A stretch of DNA of 64,000 nucleotides, taken from contig NC_014533.1 of the NCBI RefSeq assembly GCF_000147335.1, forward strand, positions 558,001 to 622,000, in the 5' to 3' direction. Every line of letters starts with the position of its first letter. The first letter of the stretch is position 1. The notes under the pieces were generated by a model. That model saw only the letters and a program-made list of their open reading frames with translations. It did no database searches and was not told where the DNA came from. The position numbers and the translations under genes were made by a program. Positions 44,055-51,570 of this stretch are shown piece by piece. This stretch comes from Gloeothece verrucosa PCC 7822. GTDB taxonomy: Bacteria; Cyanobacteriota; Cyanobacteriia; Cyanobacteriales; Microcystaceae.

Positions 44055-45716
44055 TTAGAAAGAAGATAGATATTGATGAACAAATTGAACAGCCATTGCG
44101 CCTTCACCAACAGCAGAAGCCACTCTTTTAACAGATCCAGAGCGAACGTCTCCAATGGCAAAAGTGCCTGGTATATTAGTTTCAAATAAAAATGGTGGGC
44201 GTAGAAGCGGCCATTCCGCTAAGGCTTTTTTTTCTTTCATCAGGCTCGGTCCGGTTAATATAAAACCATTATCATCCCGTTCTACAAAATCTTGCAACCA
44301 ATCTGTATTAGGTTTAGCACCGATAAAAATAAACAAAGCATTAGCCGCGACTGTTTCTACTTTACCAGTTTTTGAATTAGCAAGTTTTAGTCCGGTCAGT
44401 TTATCTTCGCCTAAAACTTCTACTACTTCAGTAAAAACTTTCACATAAATATTAGGACTAGCTTCAATGCGATCAACGAGATATTTCGACATTTTAGTGC
44501 CTAGAGATTCTCCTCGAATCACAAGGGTTACAGAGCGAGCATATTCACAAAGACACATTGCCGCTTGTCCAGCAGAATTTGCTCCACCAACGATATAAAC
44601 ATCATCATTACGACAAGAAATCGCCTCAGTAATAGCAGCACCATAATACACACCAGCACCATTTAAATGATCAATTCCCGGAATGTTTAACTTAACATAA
44701 GAAACCCCACTAGCAATAATGAGCGCGTGACAACTTAATTTAGTGCCATCAGCTAAGGTTACTACACGGTATTGTCCTTCTAAACAGATACTAGCGACTT
44801 CTTGGGGTGAAATAATTTCAGTTCCAAATTTTTGAGCCTGAGCAACAGCACGTCGCGCTAAATCACTTCCAGTTAATCCCATAGGAAAACCAAGGTAATT
44901 TTCAATGCGGGAGCTTGTTCCGGCTTGCCCTCCTGGTGCTTCTTTTTCTAATAAAACTGTTTTAAGTCCTTCCGAAGACGCATAAACAGAGGCCGCTAAA
45001 CCGGCTGGGCCTCCACCAATAACAACCAAATCATAAAAAGGCATTTCGGCACGGGTTTTTAAACCGATGATTTCAGCAATTTTTTGATTAGAAGGACACT
45101 CCATTTTTTGCCCATTTGGAAAGACCACTATGGGAAATTTAGATGCCTCTAAATTTAGGTCTGATAAAAGCTCAATAGCTGTAGAATCTTTTTCCATATC
45201 TCGCCAAATATAAGGAATATGATGGCGAGCTAAAAAATCTTTTGTTTGGTGGCTTTTAGGAGACCATCTAAACCCAATAACCTGAAGTCCTTCAAAAACT
45301 TGTATTGAGTTTGCCTGCCAAATTTCGAGCAAATCGTTTAGCACAGGATATAAATTGATTTCAGGGGGCAGCCAAGGCTTTAACAGATAGTAGTGAACTT
45401 GGGCTTTATTGATAGCATCAATGGCGGCATTTGTATCTGCATAGGCGGTTAGTAAGGCTCGTTTAGCATCAGGAAATAAATCTTTTGCTTGCTCAAGAAA
45501 TTCTACTCCTGTCATTTTTGGCATTCGCTGATCGACTAAAAAAAGGGCTACAGATTCTTGACGTTTTTTTAAAGCTTCTAGAGTTTCTAAGATTTTTTCA
45601 CTTGAGTCCGAAGAAATTACCCGAAATTTAGCACCATATTTGTTTCTTAAATCTTGAACAATAGTACGTAAAACTTGTGGGTCATCATCTAGGGTAATAA
45701 TAACTGGTTTTGCCAT
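44055..45716 (-). CDS. Receiver domain fused to a thioredoxin-reductase-like flavoprotein lacking CxxC
   Basis: This 553-residue fusion starts with a receiver (MAKPVIITLDDDPQVLRTIV, phospho-Asp62 in FLVDQRMPKMTG, Lys in LLKPW) and a thioredoxin-like linker (about 150-225, IPYIWRDMEKDSTAIE). A class II pyridine-nucleotide flavoprotein follows: FAD motif VVIGGGPAGLAASVYASSEG near 234, NADPH motif VYIVGGANSAGQAAM, and FAIGDVRSGSVKRVASAVGE. Thioredoxin reductases carry a CATC-type pair before the NADPH motif. Here that place reads GVYYGAAITEAISCRNDD, so the redox disulfide is absent. It may oxidise NAD(P)H or sense redox state. The ATG at 45716 is preferred to the in-frame extension to 45782. The neighbouring kinase is the likely phosphodonor. 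Confidence 0.88.
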   Translation of the reverse strand: MAKPVIITLDDDPQVLRTIVQDLRNKYGAKFRVISSDSSEKILETLEALKKRQESVALFLVDQRMPKMTGVEFLEQAKDLFPDAKRALLTAYADTNAAIDAINKAQVHYYLLKPWLPPEINLYPVLNDLLEIWQANSIQVFEGLQVIGFRWSPKSHQTKDFLARHHIPYIWRDMEKDSTAIELLSDLNLEASKFPIVVFPNGQKMECPSNQKIAEIIGLKTRAEMPFYDLVVIGGGPAGLAASVYASSEGLKTVLLEKEAPGGQAGTSSRIENYLGFPMGLTGSDLARRAVAQAQKFGTEIISPQEVASICLEGQYRVVTLADGTKLSCHALIIASGVSYVKLNIPGIDHLNGAGVYYGAAITEAISCRNDDVYIVGGANSAGQAAMCLCEYARSVTLVIRGESLGTKMSKYLVDRIEASPNIYVKVFTEVVEVLGEDKLTGLKLANSKTGKVETVAANALFIFIGAKPNTDWLQDFVERDDNGFILTGPSLMKEKKALAEWPLLRPPFLFETNIPGTFAIGDVRSGSVKRVASAVGEGAMAVQFVHQYLSSF

Positions 45717-45819
45717 TGTCTTTTGTGGATGTATTTTATTGAGTAATTTATTAAAAGTTTGAAATTGAGCTTTTTTTAACAAATATAAGAAAATAGCGGT
45801 TAAGGAACTTATTTTTTGT

Positions 45820-45847
45820 GTAGAGACATTTTATCTAACGTCTCTAC
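45820..45847. repeat. GTAGAGAC hairpin repeat
   Basis: GTAGAGAC and GTCTCTAC form a perfect 8-bp stem around a 12-base loop. The GTAGAGACGT/ACGTCTCTAC palindrome is, from general knowledge, a frequent intergenic repeat in cyanobacteria. It lies in the 197-bp gap between the epimerase-STAS and the receiver-oxidoreductase genes and could act as a processing or termination hairpin. Confidence 0.5.
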
Positions 45848-45913
45848 GGCTATTGGCGATCTGGCGTTTTTGGGTCAACTTAAAAAACTTAACCCCAGAA
45901 AAGAAGAATTTTA

Positions 45914-48187
45914 TTACTTAAATGGCATGAGTTCGGGATTTTGAGAATTGTTTAACAGATTTTTGCTTTCATCAAAATCATCTGACAAAATTAAATCTAA
46001 CTCGTTAGATTGATTGTTGATGACTACCGTTGAATCTTCAAGCTTAGGAATAATTTTGACTCCTTGGCAAAAAGAACTCATTTTTAATAATTTAGTCACT
46101 GAATCACTAGCCCCTACTAATTGAACTTCGACAGTTTTTCCCAGTTTTTGCTTAGTAAAAATCAAGGTTCGTATGCCCGTGCTGGAAATACATTTTAAAT
46201 TTTCTAAAAACAAAATAAGCCGATGGATTGGCTGTTTAGTTGCTCGCTCTAAAGCCTCTTGAAATATTCCATTGGCATTGGCATCAAGTAATCCTGTCAG
46301 GGCAATTTTAGCCGTACCTTGGGACACTTCTAGCACAGTCGCATCAAAAAAGACTTGAGCCGGAATTAAGCGCACTTTTACTTTCAGTGATTCTTCAGAG
46401 AAAGGTAAATTAACGGTCAATTTTTCAGCATCAAAATCAAAATAAGTTTGACCGTCAATTTGAACTTCTCCAATTCTAACACTTCCTAAAGGCAAAATAT
46501 CTGGAGCTACCCGTAGAATATTGTCTTTAAATGCACCTGGTTTGGGCTTAAAATATAGCTCCATTGGTTGTTTAGTAATCAATAAATTGGTGTAGACTGT
46601 CGCCAAATATCCTAACTCAAAAGCGTGATAACCGCTCATAGAATGTGAGCCTTTACCTCGTTCATTTCCTCCAGCTAAATAGGGAATTCCATTAGCTTGT
46701 ACATTAAAATAAATGCCTCCGTCTTCAGAATCTAAAAACCAAGCATTATAAAAAGCTGCGGCTTCTCGTGCTAATTGACGATACTTAGGATTTTCTAAAG
46801 AACCTGCCAAAATTAAATAAGCTAAAATAGCCTGTTCTTGCTGCCACCAGGCTTTGCGATCATGCCAGACAAAGCGATGTTTTTCTTGCCCAGGTTCAAG
46901 AAAGCGTTCTACTACATCATACCAGCCACCTCGTTGCTGGTCGCTGCCGACTTTTGGCATAGTTTGCCCTATTTTTTCGGCTAATTTAGTGTATTTTTCT
47001 TTAGGGATAAGATGATTCATCCGCATAATATTCCAAGCAATTTTTAGGTTGTGGCCAACTACTGCTCGATTCTGTTGCCAAAACCAGTGAAGATCATGGC
47101 TCCAATCTTCATGAAAACGCTCTTGGACAAAAAAGCTATTTTCATCATCTGGAAAATATTTTTCTATCAAATCAAAAGTTTTTTCGAGCATCTCTGTATA
47201 TTTATGATCCTCAGTGGCTAACCAAAGATTGATCAAATAGGCAGGCGCATGGTCTCCTACAGAGTTCCAATTTTTTCTGGCTCGGTTTTGACCTAAAGTA
47301 GCACTATAAGGACTGAGAGTAATGGGGTCAATGTGAGAGAAAAATCCGCCGTATTGTGTTTTATCTCGAAAATAACGGTCAAATAAATTGACAGTTCGCT
47401 CAATGTCCCCAAGTACACAAAGATCGCCTGTGATTCGATACAACTGCGTCGGGCCAACTAGAGCATAAATTTGTTCATAAGCAGGAATAGCATCATAATC
47501 ATCGCCAAATTCTGAGGCGAAAATCTTTTGCTCACTGCCATCAGGATGTACATCTATGCCATGATACCAATAACAAATTTGTTCATCAGTATCTAAAAAG
47601 CGCATATGTTGACGCAAATATTCAGTGCCTTTTTCTGCGGCTTCGAGATAACGTTCGTCGCCGGTTAACATATATGCAGTAGCAAAACCATAGACAAGAC
47701 GAGAAATAGTATCAGTTTCCTGACGAGTGGAATTTTTTTTACTACCCACTAAGCTCAGGTCCGTACGGTATTGACGAAAATCAATTTCTTTATCTTCAAA
47801 TTGACATTTTAAGTAAAAGTCAGCTAACTGTTGAATTTGTTTTACCCACCAGTCAGGCTTTTCAAATAAATACTCGGCCTCAGTTCGTCCCAGAAAAACA
47901 ATATTTTTAGCCTCAAATTTGTTTTCTCCGGCTTCGGGATAAAAAATTCCATAAACAAAAAGATAACGCTGAGGAACGAGCATAGAACTGATCTGTGTGG
48001 TGCAGTTATAATAAGGCTCCCCTAAGTTTCGCACCAATTGAGCATTGGTCATAGAAGTTAGGCTAACTTTAAAAGTCTTACCGTCTGAAGTTTTGAGATG
48101 GAAACTTCCAAACTTACCCTCTAATGGTTCAAATTTGACAACATATCCAGCAATGAGATCCGAAAAAGAGAAATTGAGTTTATTCAT
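45914..48187 (-). CDS. AGE-family epimerase/isomerase fused to a STAS domain
   Basis: The 757-residue protein has an N-terminal beta domain (1-105, FSFSDLIAGYVVKFEPLEG) and an alpha/alpha six-barrel of the N-acylglucosamine/cellobiose 2-epimerase family (about 110-560: GFATAYMLTGDERYLEAAEK, HWFWQQNRAVVGHNLKIAWN, GSHSMSGYHAFELGYLATVY). The GH-x-x-E motif of active epimerases reads GHNLK, so the usual Glu is Lys. The second catalytic-type His (SGYHAFE) is kept. A STAS domain (about 622-725, KIALTGLLDANANGIFQEAL) carries the phosphorylatable Ser in KCISSTGIRTLIF. The short tail is acidic. STAS domains are usually controlled by serine kinases and PP2C phosphatases, so the sugar-binding part may be under partner-switch control. 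It sits between glgX and the redox pair. Confidence 0.82.
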   Translation of the reverse strand: MNKLNFSFSDLIAGYVVKFEPLEGKFGSFHLKTSDGKTFKVSLTSMTNAQLVRNLGEPYYNCTTQISSMLVPQRYLFVYGIFYPEAGENKFEAKNIVFLGRTEAEYLFEKPDWWVKQIQQLADFYLKCQFEDKEIDFRQYRTDLSLVGSKKNSTRQETDTISRLVYGFATAYMLTGDERYLEAAEKGTEYLRQHMRFLDTDEQICYWYHGIDVHPDGSEQKIFASEFGDDYDAIPAYEQIYALVGPTQLYRITGDLCVLGDIERTVNLFDRYFRDKTQYGGFFSHIDPITLSPYSATLGQNRARKNWNSVGDHAPAYLINLWLATEDHKYTEMLEKTFDLIEKYFPDDENSFFVQERFHEDWSHDLHWFWQQNRAVVGHNLKIAWNIMRMNHLIPKEKYTKLAEKIGQTMPKVGSDQQRGGWYDVVERFLEPGQEKHRFVWHDRKAWWQQEQAILAYLILAGSLENPKYRQLAREAAAFYNAWFLDSEDGGIYFNVQANGIPYLAGGNERGKGSHSMSGYHAFELGYLATVYTNLLITKQPMELYFKPKPGAFKDNILRVAPDILPLGSVRIGEVQIDGQTYFDFDAEKLTVNLPFSEESLKVKVRLIPAQVFFDATVLEVSQGTAKIALTGLLDANANGIFQEALERATKQPIHRLILFLENLKCISSTGIRTLIFTKQKLGKTVEVQLVGASDSVTKLLKMSSFCQGVKIIPKLEDSTVVINNQSNELDLILSDDFDESKNLLNNSQNPELMPFK

Positions 48188-48269
48188 GGCTAAAAATTTC
48201 CAAAAACATTTACATAGAAAGGTGAAAAAAAGAGAGAAAAGAGAAACAATGAAAGAGAATAACTAATGA

Positions 48270-50384
48270 CTATTGAGAAATTAAAACTACAACACTGCGC
48301 TCTTTTGCTAAATAAGTATTACCTAAAACTTTTAATTCATGCCCTGGCTCTAAAAAGTCATTAGGGGAAGAATTGGCAGTATCTATTACCTTGTACCAAT
48401 TTCTACCTTTTATAACGGGAATTTCTAGCTCGAGGCTATTCCAATACATATTTAATATGACATGAATATCTGCATCTCCGTTAAAACCTCCTAAAGTGAA
48501 GGCAAGAGAACTGCCGTGAGGATCGTTCCATCCAGGCTGAAATAATTTACAGCCATGCCAGGATAAATCAGCTAACCCCCTTTCGTTAATTTCTCCTTTG
48601 AAAAACTCTCGTCGGCATAAACTACTGTGACGCTTACGAAAGCCAATCATTAATTTAAAAAAGCGAAAAATTTCAGCACTTTTTTGTAACAAACTCCAAT
48701 CAAACCAACTGGTTTCATTATCTTGGCAATAGTTATTATTATTTCCTTTTTGAGTGTGTCTGACTTCATCTCCAGATAAAATCATTGGCACACCTTGAGA
48801 CAGTAAAAGAATCGCGGTAAAATTTTTAATTTGTCGTCGGCGTAAAGCTTCAATTTCTGGGTTATCTGTTTCCCCTTCTACACCACAATTCCAACTTAAA
48901 TTATCATTGATTCCATCCTGATTGTTTTCTCCATTAGATTCATTATGCTTATCATTATAAGAAACAAGGTCATTAAGAGTAAAGCCATCATGACAAGTAA
49001 TAAAATTAATACTGTTAGTCGGCAAACGTTTATTTGATTGGTAGAGATCCGCACTTCCACTGATACGAGATGCTACCGCACTAACGAGACCTTCATCTCC
49101 TTTAACAAAACGCCGAATATCATCTCGATAAAGTCCGTTCCATTCTGCATAACGACAACCTGGAAATTTTCCAATTTGATATAAGCCACCAGCATCCCAC
49201 GCCTCAGTAATAATTTTAGTATTAGATAAAATTTCTGAGGTTTCAATATGCCAAATAACTGGCGGATAAGACATAGGACTTCCATCTTGACCTCGGGCTA
49301 ATATAGAGCCTTCATCAAACCGGAAACCATCAACGTGCATTTCTTTAACCCAAAATTCTAAACATTCTACAATCAATTTATCAACCATAGGATGATTACA
49401 ATTAAATGTATTACCGCAGCCAGAATAATTCATGTAGAATTGTTTATCTAAAGGAAAAAGATGGTAATAAATAGAATTATCTATCCCCTTAAAGTTGATT
49501 ACTGGGCCTTGGTGATTTCCTTCGCTGGTATGATTAAAGACTACGTCTAAAATAACTTCAATACCTGCCTTATGCAGTGCTTTAACCATGTCACGGAACT
49601 CTCGGATCGGGCTTCTTTCCGTAGGAGAATAGCAATAAGAAGTCTCGGGCGCAAAAAAACTATGAGGATCATAACCCCAATAATTTTTTAGCGGTTTTCC
49701 ATTTACTGTTCGTAGTACCTCTGTTTCGTCAAAATCAAACACAGGTAAAAGTTCAACAGTAGTAATTCCTAATTCTTGAAGATAAGGAATTTTTTCGATG
49801 ATACCTGCAAATGTTCCTTTATGCTTACAGTTAGAAGATAGGGATTTAGTAAACCCGCGCACGTGCATTTCGTAAATGATAGTTTTACTCATGGGATGGG
49901 CAGGGGACTGATCATTTTCCCAATCATAATCATTAAGATCTACAACAATGCTACGCATTGAGGTTGTTAGGTTATCTTCTGTCCCTAACGCATTTATGCG
50001 CTTCCAAAGTATACAGCTATTACTTTTGGAGTAGGGATCAAGAAGAACTTTGTTTTTGTTATAGCGATGTCCTGCCTCGTGTAAATTATTTGGACCATCG
50101 ACTCGATAACCATAAGCTGCACCAGGTTTTAACCCTTCAACATAAACGTGCCAGTAATAAAAAGTTTTATTGGTAGCTGGATCGAGTTTGATAATTTGAA
50201 CAGGATAGAGATCATCATATTTTTCAAATATTAAAAGTTCTACTGCGGTGGCATGGGCAGAATACAGGGAAAAATTAACGCCATTTGCATCTACAATTGC
50301 TCCTAGCGGCTGGGTTCTTCCCGATTTGGTTTGATATTTAGGTTGTCCTAAAGGTTCTTTCAGTTTGTTGGCAATAGTAACCAT
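48270..50384 (-). CDS. glgX: Glycogen debranching enzyme GlgX (isoamylase-type GH13)
   Basis: This 704-residue enzyme hydrolyses alpha-1,6 branches of glycogen, releasing linear glucan. An N-terminal CBM48-like domain (about 15-150, GAIVDANGVNFSLYSAHATA) precedes the TIM barrel with the GH13 regions: DVVFNHT (I), GFRFDEGS (II, nucleophile Asp), ITEAWD (III, acid/base Glu) and FITCHDGFTLNDL (IV). In region II the usual Leu-Ala/Ala-Ser pattern is Glu-Gly-Ser, a family variation. The length fits GlgX. It acts in the cytoplasm. It is 82 bp before the epimerase-STAS gene on the same strand and 155 bp after the DJ-1-like gene. Confidence 0.92.
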   Translation of the reverse strand: MVTIANKLKEPLGQPKYQTKSGRTQPLGAIVDANGVNFSLYSAHATAVELLIFEKYDDLYPVQIIKLDPATNKTFYYWHVYVEGLKPGAAYGYRVDGPNNLHEAGHRYNKNKVLLDPYSKSNSCILWKRINALGTEDNLTTSMRSIVVDLNDYDWENDQSPAHPMSKTIIYEMHVRGFTKSLSSNCKHKGTFAGIIEKIPYLQELGITTVELLPVFDFDETEVLRTVNGKPLKNYWGYDPHSFFAPETSYCYSPTERSPIREFRDMVKALHKAGIEVILDVVFNHTSEGNHQGPVINFKGIDNSIYYHLFPLDKQFYMNYSGCGNTFNCNHPMVDKLIVECLEFWVKEMHVDGFRFDEGSILARGQDGSPMSYPPVIWHIETSEILSNTKIITEAWDAGGLYQIGKFPGCRYAEWNGLYRDDIRRFVKGDEGLVSAVASRISGSADLYQSNKRLPTNSINFITCHDGFTLNDLVSYNDKHNESNGENNQDGINDNLSWNCGVEGETDNPEIEALRRRQIKNFTAILLLSQGVPMILSGDEVRHTQKGNNNNYCQDNETSWFDWSLLQKSAEIFRFFKLMIGFRKRHSSLCRREFFKGEINERGLADLSWHGCKLFQPGWNDPHGSSLAFTLGGFNGDADIHVILNMYWNSLELEIPVIKGRNWYKVIDTANSSPNDFLEPGHELKVLGNTYLAKERSVVVLISQ

Positions 50385-50512
50385 TTTGACCTTCTAATTT
50401 ATTTGGATGAGGTTTGTTTTGAAAAATTCAAACGGCAAATATTCAAGAAAATTTTGCTGGTTTTCTTCAAAAAATCAAATACCTGGATAACAAAAGTTAT
50501 AGTGATACGCAC

Positions 50513-50554
50513 AAGCTTGCCCCTCACGGTGTCCAAGCTTTAACGATTGAGGGG
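50513..50554 (-). other. H-type pseudoknot-like sequence at a gene 3' end
   Basis: Read on the minus strand, the order is CCCCTCA, 7 bases, AAGCTTG, 7 bases, TGAGGGG, CAAGCTT. The first and third blocks are perfectly complementary, as are the second and fourth, so the two 7-bp stems interlock with 7-base loops as in an H-type pseudoknot. It straddles the stop codon of the DJ-1-like gene. It may stabilise the 3' end or stall the ribosome. No T tract follows, so it is not an ordinary terminator. Confidence 0.5.
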
Positions 50555-51178
50555 TGTTAATTCAAGAGATTTAATTGTTTCTAGCTCATTTAAAAAAATT
50601 TCTAAAAACTCATCAATTGAGTCAGGATGCTTACCAGTCACCAGCCCACCATCAATATGTACAATTTTAGTTTGTTCACCCTCAAACATCACAATTCCTC
50701 CGGCATTTTCTACATCACAAATAACATTATGGGCACAAGTAACTTCACGACCTTTTAAAATGTCTGGAGCCGCACAAAATAACCAAATACTATGACAAAT
50801 AGTGCCGATAATTAATTGGTTATCGTCCATTGCCTTAACGGCTTTTCGTAAAAACTGGACTGCTGGTGCTGTATTGGGATGACCGGGTTTAGGATTAGCT
50901 TCATAGCGTAAGCGATCCATCGCATAGGCTCCAATTAAAATGATGCCTTTGTAATCTCTTGGCTCAATATCATTCACCTCTACTGTAACAGTGACTTGTT
51001 CTTTTAGTTCATTTCCTTTAAAAGTCAACTGTTCTTGATGCCAAAGATGAGTCAAATACTCGACTTCATAACCGTTAGCTGGAAAAAACTCATTAAATCT
51101 ACGAAATTCTGTGTCATCAAAGTGATCCTCAATGAGTACACCTATTTTTCCCTTAAATTGCACAATGTTATTTTTCAT
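50540..51178 (-). CDS. DJ-1/PfpI family protein
   Basis: The 212-residue protein (MKNNIVQFKGKIGVLIEDHF start) has the glutamine-amidotransferase-like flavodoxin fold: EDHFDDTEFRRFNEFFPANG, IEPRDYKGIILIGAYAMDRL, and the nucleophile elbow LIIGTICHSIWLFCAA with Cys in G-T-I-C-H-S. The His of the pair follows directly. KHPDSIDEFLEIFLNEL closes the fold. Members act as glyoxalase III/deglycases, proteases or chaperones. A GTG at 51208 would add ten residues; the ATG at 51178 is preferred, though neither has a clear Shine-Dalgarno sequence. The 3' end overlaps a pseudoknot-like sequence. It is divergent from the STAND ATPase gene. Confidence 0.8.
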   Translation of the reverse strand: MKNNIVQFKGKIGVLIEDHFDDTEFRRFNEFFPANGYEVEYLTHLWHQEQLTFKGNELKEQVTVTVEVNDIEPRDYKGIILIGAYAMDRLRYEANPKPGHPNTAPAVQFLRKAVKAMDDNQLIIGTICHSIWLFCAAPDILKGREVTCAHNVICDVENAGGIVMFEGEQTKIVHIDGGLVTGKHPDSIDEFLEIFLNELETIKSLELTPLNR

Positions 51179-51458
51179 GGTTTTTAGGCTATGACTATTG
51201 AACTTCACTAAGGTACTAACTTTTGGCTCACCTATGAGCAGACTAGCTTTTTCCTACGGGGGGATTCAGCTTTAGCAGATTTGTGCTGCTATAGTCCAAA
51301 CTATTTCATTTTTTTTTTGATTTAACCAGGGAAGATTAGGAAGTTAAAGAAAAAATTAAATTTTTTCTAAACAATTTTTATATTTTTTTAAGTATAGTTT
51401 TTTTTAAATTGTTACTATAGACTGGTTTCAATTAATGCCTCTATCTAAAGATAGATTT

Positions 51459-51487
51459 TTGTTGTCTTATAAAAAATAGGTTATACT
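51459..51487 (+). promoter_or_regulatory. Promoter of the NB-ARC/WD40 gene
   Basis: TTGTTG (51459-51464) and TATACT (51482-51487) are separated by 17 bp, a good sigma-70-type promoter. Transcription would start near 51494, leaving a leader of about 77 bases before the ATG at 51571. It lies in the 392-bp divergent region shared with the DJ-1-like gene. Confidence 0.6.
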
Positions 51488-51570
51488 AGCCTTGAAATTA
51501 CCTAAGTGATTAAGCACTAAGTTCCCTAACCTCTTTTTTCAAATAGTGATTTTAATAACAATATAAAAAA

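Noticed and set aside
44036..44185. In-frame extension upstream of the cNMP-domain kinase
   Set aside because: It would overlap the coding end of the upstream gene by over 100 bp and has a composition unlike the protein. The ATG at 44035 starts the known domain.
50470..50492. TACCTGGATAACAAAAGTTA, similar to the ends of MITE family 1
   Set aside because: It has several mismatches and no matching second end nearby, so it is likely chance or an old relic.
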